Below are positions 10,949 to 21,830 of a stretch of DNA of 64,000 bases, piece by piece (position 1 is the stretch's first letter; every line of letters begins with the position of its first letter). The notes under the pieces are model-generated. The model saw nothing but the letters and a program-made list of their open reading frames with translations. It was not told the DNA's origin and did no database searches. A program made the position numbers and the translations under genes. This stretch comes from Conoideocrella luteorostrata (lineage: Eukaryota > Ascomycota > Sordariomycetes > Hypocreales > Clavicipitaceae), in contig JASWJB010000202.1 in NCBI GenBank assembly GCA_032433595.1, forward strand, positions 1-64,000. The letters run 5' to 3'.

Positions 10949-12664
10949 ATGGAGGACACTCACGTAAAACGCACATCCCTCTCCAGCATGGAGTCGGTAT
11001 GGGTCTCGCTCCCCAAACAAAGTAGCGATGGATTGGAATCATTAGCAGACCGAGTTCGAAGAGTTGAAGCTGACCTTGACGAGATCAATACCTTTTATAA
11101 TATCTCTATATCACCGACCCGGCGGCAGCGCTTATCTCGGTTCTACCATGAGGAACTACACTCGCTGCTTCAAATCGATTTTGACTCTCTCAACCAGCAA
11201 GACAGAGTTGACTTTATCTTGCTACGAAACTTTCTGAAACAGCAGAAATCACAACTAAACGCCGAAATTGACGCCGATAAAGACCTGGAACCTATGCTTT
11301 CCTTTGCGGCGACAATCATGTCTCTGTGCGAGCATCGAGAGCATGTGAAGCCCATTCAGCCAGAACACATTGCGAACAAGCTCAACGACGTGAAGAATCT
11401 TGTTGAAGAAGCACATCAGAATGTAGACAATGGCAAGATGAAAGTCAGCAAGACCGCAGCTTATAAGGCTTCCAAAGTGGTTGCAGAGCTACGCAACCAC
11501 CTCGCCGAAATGTATCGATTCTACTCAAGCTACGACGCCCAGTTTGACTGGTGGGCCACAACACCGTGGAAGGCTGCTCATTCTGCATTGAGCAAATACA
11601 TCCCACTGATCCAGACCAAATTGGCTGGCATGAAGCCCGACGGCAGTGGTGATATTATCGGCCAGCCAATCGGGCGGGAAGGTCTACTTGACGAACTTGA
11701 GGCCGAGGTTATAGCTTACGCACCAGAAGAACTGATCCAAATTGCCCATGAGCAATTCAAGTGGTGCGAACAACAAATGAAAGCAGCTTCCACCGAGCTC
11801 GGCTTCAGCAACGATTGGAAGAAGGCTCTCGAATATGTCAAGACGCGTTTCGTCCCTCCCGGTGAACAGCCACAGCTCGTCATGCATCTCGCTCGCGAAG
11901 GCGCCAACTTTGTCCGGGACAATGAACTCGTCACAATCCCTCCCCTCGCAGAAGAAACCTACCGAACCGTCATGATGCCTGCAGAGCAGCAAAAAGTGTC
12001 CCCCTTCTTCCTCGGCGGTCCCATGATCCAAATCGCCTATCCCACCAACGACATGACGTACGACCTCAAAAATATGGTCATGCGAGGAAACAACCGTCAC
12101 TTTTCACGGGCCACCGTGTTCCATGAGCTCATCCCCGGCCACCGTCTGCAGATCTACCAGGCCCAACGTCACAGAAGCCATCGGCTGCTGTTCTCGACAC
12201 CTTTCTTTGTGGAAGGCTGGGCCATGTACTGGGAGTTCGTGCTCTGGCAACGAGGCGACTTCTTCGTGTCCCCCGAGGACCGGATAGGAACCATGTTTTG
12301 GCGCATGCATCGCTGCGCACGCATCATACTGACCATGAATTTTCACCTGGGCAAGATGGAGCCTCAGGAGTGCATTGACGTGTTGGTGAACCAGGTTGGG
12401 CATGAGCGGTCCACGGCCGAGGGAGAGGTGAGGAGGTGGCTGAATGGGGACTACGGCCCTCTTTACCAGATTGCGTACATGATCGGTGCTCTGCAGCTGG
12501 TTGATCTGCGGAAGGAGGTACTCAAGTCGGGAAAGATGACGGAGAAGGGATTTCATGATAGGATTCTTACCTACGGCCCGATTCCGAATGAGCTGGTGAG
12601 GGCGCTGGTGCTGGAGAAGGATTTAAAGCCTGATTACAAGGCCCAATGGAGATTTTACAAATGA
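10949..12664 (+). CDS. DUF885 family metallopeptidase-like protein
   Basis: Intronless 571-aa protein of the DUF885 family, whose fungal members are often labelled peptidases. The thermolysin-like core is visible: FHELIPGHRLQ (His-Glu...Gly-His) in the last third, with a downstream glutamate in FVEGWAMYWEFVLW; these should bind a catalytic zinc. The C-terminal motif LNGDYGPLYQIAYMIGALQL is also family-typical. The longer open frame begins with a TTG at 10895; I use the first ATG at 10949 (MEDTHVKRTS), and another Met lies at 10988. No signal peptide or transmembrane helix is evident, so it is probably cytosolic. The family assignment is firm; substrate and true activity are unknown. Confidence 0.85.
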   Translation: MEDTHVKRTSLSSMESVWVSLPKQSSDGLESLADRVRRVEADLDEINTFYNISISPTRRQRLSRFYHEELHSLLQIDFDSLNQQDRVDFILLRNFLKQQKSQLNAEIDADKDLEPMLSFAATIMSLCEHREHVKPIQPEHIANKLNDVKNLVEEAHQNVDNGKMKVSKTAAYKASKVVAELRNHLAEMYRFYSSYDAQFDWWATTPWKAAHSALSKYIPLIQTKLAGMKPDGSGDIIGQPIGREGLLDELEAEVIAYAPEELIQIAHEQFKWCEQQMKAASTELGFSNDWKKALEYVKTRFVPPGEQPQLVMHLAREGANFVRDNELVTIPPLAEETYRTVMMPAEQQKVSPFFLGGPMIQIAYPTNDMTYDLKNMVMRGNNRHFSRATVFHELIPGHRLQIYQAQRHRSHRLLFSTPFFVEGWAMYWEFVLWQRGDFFVSPEDRIGTMFWRMHRCARIILTMNFHLGKMEPQECIDVLVNQVGHERSTAEGEVRRWLNGDYGPLYQIAYMIGALQLVDLRKEVLKSGKMTEKGFHDRILTYGPIPNELVRALVLEKDLKPDYKAQWRFYK

Positions 12665-12879
12665 TGATGATGGATGGTACGACAAGCACTGTATATGAGC
12701 AGAAAGAAAGATTAAATTTTAGCTGAAATACCTCACTGCAAGTATAGAGATGCTTAGAAAACAAAAGATACAGGATCGCATGGATAACTGTTGCCTCCCT
12801 TTTTTTCTTTTTCTTAATCAAGATACGCCAAAAAGTATTGAACCATAAATGTGTCCTAATTCGGCCCCTCTGTTTACAC

Positions 12880-13159
12880 TCATCTCTTCGTTTTCTTCGA
12901 GCGACGGCCCAGGAAGCTAGGCTCGTGTCCTGGTTTTGGAGGGACGCCCCAAGTTGCAATGACTTGGCCCGAGGCAGTGATTCGCGTGATCAGTTGTGGT
13001 GAGCCGCAATACACGCTTCCGCAGTATTGACTCCCCGGCCCTCTCACAGTATCTTAGCCCCAACCAAGTCAGCAGAGAGTTCTGTGGAATCAGACACTAT
13101 CTATACTTACCGTCCTTGACTGGCTTTGGGGGTGGTATCGGAACTGGACTACTTGGCAT
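12880..13159 (-). CDS. Possible 73-aa two-exon protein
   Basis: Tentative. Exons 13111-13159 and 13052-12880 read in phase to a 73-aa protein starting MPSSPVPIPPPKPVKD and ending in a basic tail (RRSKKTKR). The middle contains YCGSVYCGS and TWGVPPKPGHEP, which look designed rather than random. The donor is a perfect GTAAGT; the acceptor is AAG instead of CAG/TAG, but a CTGAC branch point sits a proper distance upstream and a second gene here (54269-54965) also needs an AAG acceptor. The frame stays open without an ATG for about 40 codons upstream, so a further 5' exon is possible. It lies tail-to-tail with the DUF885 gene. I do not recognise the family. Confidence 0.4.
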
Positions 13160-13883
13160 GCTCACGTAGTCGTTGCTGGGTTTTTCGTTTCTTTCTCTCT
13201 TAAACCATGAAATCTGGCGCAGGAGAAAATAGCTGTAGTGGCAGCGGTGACTGTCTGAATTAGAGCGGGATATTATCAGCTTGATATACCGAGTCGCTCG
13301 CTTGCCCGGGCGGACCCCAAAATCTCAGACATTGCTCGCCACGTAGCGCAGCTGAATTGGCCACCTCAACCCCCCAGTGGTGCAACAAGTCGCACAATGA
13401 GATAAGTCTGCATCACGCCAAAATGGGCTGCGCAAAATGGGCTGCGTCGTGCAGAATGCGGATGCAGCCAAGAAATGAAGTGAGGTGACAGACTATGGAG
13501 TAGACTTATGCAGCACGATGACCAGGGAGCCCAACTCACACAAGATGATGTGAGTGGCTGTTTGGCATGGTGATCGTGGCGAGACCAGACACAGTCTTAC
13601 AACTCACTCGCACGGTGAAGCAGACCGCATCTTGCTACTGGTTCTGCGCTCCATGACCATATAGCTCCCAACAGATAATACGGTATGATAGATCCAGTAT
13701 GTTATTATATTTGCTATCTCGGCAGTTTTTCATCTACAAAAGAAAAAGAACCCTGTGTCTGAATGAACGAATAAATAACTCCGCAGATGCATGACGTGAC
13801 CCGTAAAAAACGCCTGCATATGCACGCATGTGTTACATACAATACAACTTCAACAACCCGAAACCACCGCAAATCACACAACC
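13160..13883. other. Intergenic with a 14-bp tandem duplication
   Basis: Upstream of the small gene and downstream of the coiled-coil gene. It contains a perfect head-to-tail duplication of CAAAATGGGCTGCG at 13419-13446. No other feature stands out. Confidence 0.55.
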
Positions 13884-16043
13884 TCAGAACATTTCCACTT
13901 CATCCTCCTCCAAAAGCCCTAGACCGCTATCATATCGACGTCGCAGCTTCTTCTCTGGGTTGGTGCCGGTGCCGGTGTCGATGCCAGTGCCAGCACCACC
14001 ACCCCCTCGTGCAGGTGCAGGCGACGACGCAAGCTCATCCTCCATCTCATCCTGCCGATCGGCACGTTTCTTTGCCCTCTTGGGACTGCGCAGGAAGTCC
14101 TGGCTCATTTGCAAGACACGCTGCAGCTCAGCCTTCATCGAATCCATCGCCGCCTGAGCCTTTTCCCTCTCCTGGCCAATCTGCGTCTGCAGCCCGCCCT
14201 TGTCCACGCGCAGCACCCGGATAGTTTCGTGTGCACATCGCAGCGAATTATTGACGCGATCGATTTCTCCACGCAGCTCTAGCACACGAGCATCCCGGAG
14301 GGCGAGAGCATTCCCATGACGCTTGTTCAGGGATACGACATGTCGGGTGGTGTTGTCCTGGACGTCACTTATCTCTTTTTGTAGATTGACCGTCTGACGC
14401 ACCGCATCCGCCAACTTCTCCTCTAGCGTGATAATGCTGGCATCCCTTTTGGATACCTCTTGGCGGGAGAATTCTGTCTGTGCTGCGTGTGTAGCGTTCT
14501 CCTCACGATGCTGCTGCTCCATCCGCTCTACGAGCTTCTCCAGCTCGGATATGTCACGGATGTATCCGTCTACGGCCCCCTTGAGACGATCGTTCCCGAC
14601 CTCTAGCTCCTGTACCTTGAGATTTTTCTCGTTTAAGAGTCGTTCGGCCTTTCCCATCTCCGCTTTGAGTGCGTCCATGACGCTGACCCTCGCATCGAGC
14701 TGTTTCCGGAGTGACTGCTCGATGTCATGGTACTCATCAATGCAGCTTTCGTCTTCTCGGATCTTCTTGGCTAGCTCTCGCAGGCGGACAAGTAATAGAT
14801 CGAGCACTTCTGCGCCGTGAGACGTAAGAGGGAGCGTGATTTCACCTGGCGTGAGGTACTCTAGTTCGAGACGCGCAGCGCGGAACCCAGACGCTATTGC
14901 TGTAATCATTTCGCCCGTGTCTGTTCCGGGAAAGCCCAGATCCGAGATGGACGCGCTGAGTTGCGCGACAGCTGCAGTGCGATCCGACATGTTTTGTAAC
15001 AAGGCGGCGACCTTGCTTTCCAGGATATCCGCAGTGGAGGGATCACTGCCGAGGGGGGATAGTGATGTCACCGAGGCTAGTTGCTCTTTTAACCTCGCGC
15101 CAAGATTCTTGTAGGAGTCCAACGTTGTTGTCAATTTGCCCACCTCTAGCTGTAGAGAAGAAAGCTCATCCTCCAACTTTTGCTTCGCCGGGTCAAGAAA
15201 GCAAGCCTGCACTCCGGCGTGTGATGACATTGTTGGCGTAGGCATATCCATCCCCATCCCCATTCTTGAGCACGGAGTAGCAGGTAGCAATGGGCTCGTT
15301 GCCGGAGGTGTAGGGAAAGAAGAGCGAGCCCTGGATGGAGTACCAGTTACAAATTGGGCCATGGTGGCGTCACCAAAAGGCTCATCCTCAACCATCATAT
15401 CCGTATACTCGTCTGCAAACGGATCACGAGCGGCTAAAGTCCAGTTGTAGCTTCGGCTATGGTCCTTGGGCGTATCCGGCCTCTTTGCCAACTCTTCCTT
15501 CAGACCCTCAATCTGCTGCTCCAAGTCCCAGATACGTTCTGTATCAATCACAACAGTGGCATTTTGCAGCTCGTAAATCTCTCTATCCTTAGACTTGATC
15601 TCCGACTTGAGATGGCTGATCTGGCTTTGCGCCTGCTGGGCGTTTTGTCTCTTCTGCTGCTCAAGCTTGTTCAGCAGATCACGCAGATTGTTTCGACGAA
15701 CCCGTCTCTCAACACGCCCGTCAATCGTATGATGCAGGTAGCTAGGCTCTGCGTGGTGGTCGTAAGAATGAACGGCCGCCGTTGGCAGACCAGGTGTGCT
15801 GGCTCTGCTGAATCTCGCGGGCGCGGACGCACGACGCTGCTGTCGAGGAGTGTTGATGCCGGTGCGTCGAATCATTGGCGTCAATCCACTGGACACTCCT
15901 GGATCTGAGAACCGAACAGCCTTTCTTGCCCGCCGGGGTGTCTTGGGTGGTGGGAGTGAGGGCACCGCTTCTTCCTGCTTCACAATGCCGACATTGCTGC
16001 GGCGTGTGCGTCTAAGAGCAATTGGAGCGTCGAGATCGGTCAT
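13884..16043 (-). CDS. Coiled-coil protein of unknown function
   Basis: Single-exon 719-aa protein. The ATG at 16043 (MTDLDAPIAL) is chosen over a GTG four codons upstream. The N-terminal 110 residues are basic and Pro/Ser-rich (PRRARKAVRFSDPG, RRTGINTPRQQRRAS), like a microtubule- or DNA-binding disordered region. A helix-forming stretch follows (LRDLLNKLEQQKRQNAQQ), then a Ser/Pro/Thr-rich linker with a Met-Gly repeat (MGMGMDMP), then about 330 residues of heptad-rich coiled coil. The tail has a Gly/Thr repeat (GGGGAGTGIDTGTGTNPEKK) and ends in the acidic EEDEVEMF. The architecture suggests a structural component of the cytoskeleton, spindle or nuclear periphery, but I cannot name the family. 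Confidence 0.75.
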   Translation of the reverse strand: MTDLDAPIALRRTRRSNVGIVKQEEAVPSLPPPKTPRRARKAVRFSDPGVSSGLTPMIRRTGINTPRQQRRASAPARFSRASTPGLPTAAVHSYDHHAEPSYLHHTIDGRVERRVRRNNLRDLLNKLEQQKRQNAQQAQSQISHLKSEIKSKDREIYELQNATVVIDTERIWDLEQQIEGLKEELAKRPDTPKDHSRSYNWTLAARDPFADEYTDMMVEDEPFGDATMAQFVTGTPSRARSSFPTPPATSPLLPATPCSRMGMGMDMPTPTMSSHAGVQACFLDPAKQKLEDELSSLQLEVGKLTTTLDSYKNLGARLKEQLASVTSLSPLGSDPSTADILESKVAALLQNMSDRTAAVAQLSASISDLGFPGTDTGEMITAIASGFRAARLELEYLTPGEITLPLTSHGAEVLDLLLVRLRELAKKIREDESCIDEYHDIEQSLRKQLDARVSVMDALKAEMGKAERLLNEKNLKVQELEVGNDRLKGAVDGYIRDISELEKLVERMEQQHREENATHAAQTEFSRQEVSKRDASIITLEEKLADAVRQTVNLQKEISDVQDNTTRHVVSLNKRHGNALALRDARVLELRGEIDRVNNSLRCAHETIRVLRVDKGGLQTQIGQEREKAQAAMDSMKAELQRVLQMSQDFLRSPKRAKKRADRQDEMEDELASSPAPARGGGGAGTGIDTGTGTNPEKKLRRRYDSGLGLLEEDEVEMF

Positions 16044-16722
16044 TGCGACGAACACTTGTCCCTAATTATTATCAAGGACTAGGCAGGATATCCAGAAGCG
16101 GTCCTTTGAAGAAGGTTGCCTGACCAGATTGACGAGGGTGGAGGGGATTAAACTAAGGTTCACAAAAAAGAATGGATTTATAAAAACAAATGCATCGTGT
16201 CAAGAGGGCCATGCATATCATGGACGTGTCTGCCAGAACAGCAACACACTCATTACTACAACTGGTCTTGTTTACTTATTTCCATTTAGGGTTAGCTGCC
16301 GGTCGTGTCGGTGGCCCGGCCCCACCGCTCCCGGCACGCCGTAGCCAACCGTTTGGCTAAAGCTGGGGTCACTTCAGACCCTGGATCTTGTCCGCGCAGC
16401 AGAACAAACAACCTGGACGTGTATTTGCTGTAAATGCACGCTTAAAAATCTGGCCGCTTTTCGCGTGGCCCTGTCATAGAGACTGTCGTTGCGGTTGGGC
16501 GATGCAGTGGGCACTGTGTGCTTGTTCGAGAGTGACCAGTGCAGACGCAAACATGAAACGTCAGTGGTTGTCGCATGGTTTGGTTGCCAGTGCTACGCAT
16601 CAGGACTGTGAATCAAACCAGCCGCGAGAAAAAAGTTCAGATATTCATTGCTCCTCTAGCGACGCGCACGTCATATACTACCTTGTGAGCTATGACCGCA
16701 GTAAATCACTTCTGTTCAATTC
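16044..16722. other. Intergenic upstream of coiled-coil gene
   Basis: Promoter side of the coiled-coil gene and 3' side of the lectin-like gene. Open frames at 16129-16344 and 16388-16732 show no domain or codon bias I would trust. Confidence 0.5.
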
Positions 16723-18274
16723 TCAGGCCTGAAACGTGACATTGTCAGCCACGTCGGGCTGCCACCGCGACCCGTGCTTTCGATACGTGTACACGTCTTT
16801 CCCCGATGACGCAAACACGATGCCTTCAGCTGTCGCCGATATCGCCGTGATCGGCGAGTCTGCCGCGAAGCCCTGCCCAGTGTCCCTTGCGCCGCCTGCG
16901 CCGACTGAATCCTCGTGAACAGCACCACCAACATCCAGAGACAAGAGAGTGAAGTCAAACTTACCCGTGACGCTATCTCGAGTCTCCTTCTGCCTGATCC
17001 AGCTGAACTGTTTTGGAGGCGGCACCATCGTTAGCGCTCTACCGTCACTATCTAAATAGAGCCTGGTTAGTGTGAATTTTTGACTTCTATCTGCTGATGG
17101 CTCACTCACCACGGAAACTCTCATTTGCCTGCTTGCACTTGACCTGCACTTCCGGCGGCGGCCAAAAGTCAACGGCGCATTCCCAAGGAGTCACTTCATT
17201 GGCGTCCGCAATCGCAATCAGTAGGTGTTGAAATCTGCCGTCTTCTTTTTGCGGACCTAGACTGAGCCAGTCTCCAGCAAGAGAATAACAAGGAGATGTG
17301 GAGTCGCCGGCCGCGGAACTCGCCTCGACAGATGTGACATCCGCAATATACCATGAGTTCCGCTCCGATGGGCTGCTCGTCATGGCTAGCTGCAGTTTCT
17401 GCGAAGAATTATCGTACGCCACAACAAGCAGGCCCGACGCTTTCCTACCGTTGTGCCATGCGGCTGACAGCCCGGAATAGGCTGATGTCCGAATAGCGCC
17501 ATGCTCGCTGCTCACCTCGCCAGTCTTCCACTTCCCGACGGACGGTTCGTACAAGTACGACAAGATGTTGGCTTTGCTCAAGTAGAACAGGTGGAGGGTG
17601 CCGGCGTCATCAGCCTGTAGGGCAAGAGGAGTGCCGAGCTTCGGCTCGGTAGGAAGTGATCCGAGCCTGTCTTTGATGCGATAGTCGGCTAGTTGCCCAT
17701 TTGCCCACTCCGTAACAAGGATGTCGTTTGTGTCCTCTTGCCTTACCAAAAGGCGTCTGCTTAATTTTGAGTCCTTGGCCCCCACGTATACCGATGCTAG
17801 CTGAGACTTTTCTGACATTGTGAATGGCGTAGCTGTCGTTTGGGCTTCAGTGCTGGTGGTCGCGGTTGAAGTGGAGCTTGAATGATGCGATGTCGTCGTC
17901 GATGTTGCTTTCTCTGTTGACACTGCCGTCGAAGTGATTACTACCGTGCTTGTCGAGTTAACCGGGCTGATGTGACCACCCATACTATTCTTGCCCATTT
18001 GCACTTTGAGCACGACGCCTAGAATGATCAGCCCGGCCACTACAAGAAATGCAACCAGCCCCAGTACCGTCCAAAACACCCATTTTCGGCGATACCATGG
18101 TAGCGGACTCGCCTCATTTCCTATATGATAGTGGTTGTGGACAGTTTCGGGGCCATCTCGGGTGTGCTTGTTGTATTCAGGCGGCGGGGGCAGAGTGTCG
18201 AGGGGAATGCTTCGCTCAGCCATGTTGTTCTGTCTATGCTGGTAGGAGAGCCATGGAATATCAGGGGGAGCCAT
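16723..18274 (-). CDS. Type II membrane protein with lectin-like propeller, copy A
   Basis: Exons 17110-18274 and 16723-17051 give 497 aa. The ATG at 18274 sits in an excellent context (GCCACCATGG); the longer frame upstream has no ATG. Layout: a Pro-rich cytoplasmic tail with the aromatic motif HNHYHIG, then WYRRKW and one transmembrane helix (VFWTVLGLVAFLVVAGLIIL) near residue 75, a Ser/Thr stalk that is probably heavily O-glycosylated, and an ectodomain of repeated beta-strand units (LHLFYLSKANILSYLY, GLLVVAYDNSSQKLQLAM) resembling the fungal fucose-specific lectin propeller. A possible in-frame 60-nt intron near 16905-16964 is left unspliced. Copy B follows on the same strand with the same layout and an intron at the matching place, so the pair arose by tandem duplication. 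Sugar binding is inferred from fold only. Confidence 0.7.
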
Positions 18275-18539
18275 GGTGGCTTGAAGACTTGGCGGAGGGC
18301 ATGACAGCTTAGGAGCATGTGGCAAGAAGCCAACGTACTTTATAGTATGCGTGTCTGAGGGCAATCAAAGCAAGAGTGAACAAAAACTAAGACTGGTGGT
18401 TTGCGTAACACATTCAGGCTTTGTATGACTCTTAAAGACGCTTCTTGTCATGATAGACAATTCATCATCAGATAAAAGACGCCTGACTGCGGACCTTTTG
18501 CCCATTCAGTCAGTCTTCTCATGGCTGCCCAAGCCCTTT

Positions 18540-20058
18540 TCAACTGGGATATGTCAAGTTGAGAGTGCTGACAAACCGCCACGACTTGTTGTCGTCACAG
18601 GGCCTCAACCACCAAGCACACGTCCTTTCAAACTCTACAATGTTGCCACAGGAAGTGAAAAAGAGCATTCCTCTTTCTGTAGAAGCAAGTTGAGAAAATT
18701 TGCATTTTCTTTGGGGTTCCCCTGTACGCAGGGCCGGAAAGCTTCTCCTTACTGTGATGTGGGCGCCTTCCCAGAAGAGCTCCTCGTACTCACCCGATTC
18801 ATCGATGATAGCTACTATGCTTTGGTTCAGCAATTTTGTGGGGTTGAGGGTCGTATCAACTTTTGCAAGTTTGAGTGGCTTTGGTGTCTCAATCATCACC
18901 TTTCTGTCCTCGCCATCTATACAGCATGTGAGCAATCGAACTGAAATCCTGGATTGCCTCCACAAAATAGAATGACTCACTTTTCCATATCTGAGACCTC
19001 ACCCCGCACGACAAGTCAGATTCCACCTTGTCGAAGGCGCAATCAATAGTTGAGATGCTGTCTGGGTGTGGCTGTGGCGAATAGTCCCTGATGAATCGCG
19101 CCATGTACCGAGGTGGCTTATCTGGAGTAGGTTGAAGCAAAGATAGAAGCTCTACACTCGACGCCACGATATGGGCGTCTCCCTCTGTTTCTTTTGGTGC
19201 AGGTATAAGAGCACGGGAAGTGGACCACGATGCACCTGTATTCGGGTGATGTGTCTGTATTATTCGTAGCTCGTTCGACTTGTCGCCTGCCCAGAACAAA
19301 AGACCGAGAATATTGGCACCGCTTGATGGGGCAATAGGCCGGAATATGGTCGTGGCAAAATAGTAGCCAGAAAAATGGCTTCGCGCGCCATCCTTGACGA
19401 AGTCCGGATCAAGTTGCCAACTGGCTTGGCCTGTTATTGCCTGAGCTCTTATGACGTGCCTTATATACCTATCCTGATCTAGGTAGAACACGTGTATTGT
19501 TTGATCCTCACCAAAAGATACGGCTCGTACGGGGGACCCTTCTGCTGGCTTTGGCAGCCCTGCAAGCTGTGTCGCCAGTAAATATGCCGTCGTTTGCTGC
19601 TGCCGCTCCTCAAACACGGCCAAGTCACCTGCGTCATTTTGGAAAACAACCAGGAGTCGTACGGTATCCGCTTTACCTCCGATGAATTGTGACACAGCAA
19701 TCTGGGTATTTTTGTGGGGTATGATGTCTTTGTTGGTAACATTTGGATGTGATGGCGGCTCGTCGTGTGAATCCGTGGCAGAATGTGACTTTCTTGTTGC
19801 CACAACCACGCCCGCAATAGCTGCCAGCAAGATGATGAGTCCAATGCCGACAGCTATTCCCACGATGCGCTTGTTGTTCTTCAAAATTAAGGAAGCCCTC
19901 TTGAGCTGATGGGACGGTGCTTTTCTTGACTCATCATCAGAGAAATAAGACTGTTGCGGGACTTCCCGTCGCAGCCCCTTTTCTGGGTCCCCTTCCATTG
20001 CACCAAGACGGGTGCCGACATCTTGCCGCGCTTTAGATGAATCTTGCGTTAAAATCAT
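18540..20058 (-). CDS. Type II membrane protein with lectin-like propeller, copy B
   Basis: Exons 18981-20058 and 18540-18916 give 484 aa. Acidic and basic residues mix in the N-terminal tail (GDPEKGLRREVPQQSYFS), followed by one transmembrane helix (IVGIAVGIGLIILLAAIAG) near residue 70, a short His/Asp-rich stalk, and a propeller-like ectodomain with strands such as VRLLVVFQNDAGDLAVFE, IHVFYLDQDRYIRHVI and NILGLLFWAGDKSNEL. The splice gives WKNGEDRKVMIE, which aligns with RDSDGRALTMVP of copy A at the same intron position. The Ser/Thr stalk of copy A is largely absent and overall identity is low, so the duplication is old. Membership of the fucose-lectin-like superfamily is a structural guess; ligand residues are not identifiable by eye. 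Confidence 0.7.
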
Positions 20059-21830
20059 GTTATCGGGTAATGTCGATGGGTTCTCACCATTTCAGCCTCT
20101 TCTTCGAAGCAGCTATCGAGTGTTTGATGAACCTTAAGGGTTTCGAGGTTAGTGTTAGAAACTGCTAGAAAATATCTTAAACTTAGTCGAATCTCGATGA
20201 CTCTCCTATGTACTGAAGGAATTGATCACTCTCGTGGAACATTTATCGCCGATAAGATATTGCGTGCCCGTCATGACTCACCGAAATTTGGTCATATGCT
20301 CTTGCGCTCCTCGAAAGCACGCGATTCAGCACTCTGTTCGGAGCAACTGTGTTCTGGATATGGGCGGAGTCTTAGATAAGGCTCCCTTTGTTGGCTCGGC
20401 ACAATCGGTGGCGATGCAGTGAAGTTGAGGAACAATGTAACTTTCGCCCAGAACAGACAAAATTGCAATGAGTGTTGAAAGAGTTAGCGCATCCAGCCAC
20501 TGTCGGCGTCCGCACTATGCTGCCTATTGACGGAATTATGCAAAAGGAAAGCACATCACCTCGATGTCGTTGTCTGGTCGTTGTCGAATCGAGGCTATCA
20601 TCGTTCTACGTAGTATAAGTAAAAACAACGTAGGGTTTCGCTCGTAATCCATGGATTTAACTTCTAGGGTTCTTAAAAACGTCCTCTTGGCGTTCTGGCT
20701 TACTGACATTTGTCTGTTCCCTCTACCAAGTACTCGAGCAGTACTCGAGCACCTCATAATTACAACTGAGCTTAGAGTATAATTTCATGAGCCTCTTAAA
20801 ACAAGAAGAAATCTTCGAGACGAAATACAAAAGGATATCAATGTCCTAGCTTAAAGGAAAGGTGGGCTTAAACATCCAGCATCGAATGTGAAGAACGTCA
20901 GTTTGGGTTGACCTATAAGTAAACCACTAGCAATTGTTTACCTCGCATTATAAAGCTACACAGAATTAGAGCCATTTGTTGAATGAAGAGAGTTGTAAGG
21001 GTAGAGAATTTCTCTACTATTTTGCTGCATATATCTCCCCCGTGGAGTTTCTTTACCAGTCAACACGCTCGTTACTGCTGAGATTCTCTCTTTGCAAGTA
21101 AATAACAGTTTTATACAGTGTGCACGTGAGCATGGACTGTATTCACGATAATAAATAAACTGATAAACAATAACAAAGACACAAAATCCATCATGGCTGA
21201 GAAGGCAACGCGTCAAATGAACTGTGTGATGTGTAGTGTTCAAAATAACAACAGTAAACATCGACTCGTCTATAAGACAAAACACTCATAATAAAGCTTT
21301 TCTGTAACTCTTGGACAAATAATAACTCAGGTAAATGGCGTGGCGTGCGCATTGTCATAATTGCACGTTCAATGAACAGCGCTATTTATGCGTTTTGATT
21401 CTAGCTAAGCCACTGGCGCGAAGTATGTAACAATCCCTTGCAATAAAAGAAGTAAAGGACCATATGTTGGATACTAAAGAAATAAACTGTCCAGCACACT
21501 GGCAAGATATTTCATTAAACAACTCACGCCGTCATTTAAGATAAGGTGTGAAACCTCTGGTATTTCTACTGTCACCGGCTACATAAATGCATCTTTCGCG
21601 CCATCAGTGTGGAGTTTCACGTTTTGCTTATTTTGTTACACCCACAGCCAATTATAATAGTCGAGGTTAGGGTTAAAGATCAGGGACAATCTGTGCAACA
21701 TGTGGGACTTGTCTACTCTGTAACCGGCTTTAAAGACATAAATCTTTCCTAGCATAGCGTTGAATCTGTCCGGTGCTTGTTGCCGGACAGTCCGACTTTT
21801 CCAGGCCTTAGCTAAATCTCAAGGCTGCGG
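20059..21830. other. Gene-free stretch, 1.8 kb
   Basis: Upstream of lectin-like copy B and downstream of the SNF2 gene. AT-rich, with a short direct repeat of AGTACTCGAGC at about 20728-20750. No coding signal, RNA gene or transposon ends found. Confidence 0.5.

Noticed and set aside
11684..12556. Minus-strand frames of 138 and 150 aa
   Set aside because: Antisense to the DUF885 gene, whose sense frame carries clear catalytic motifs.
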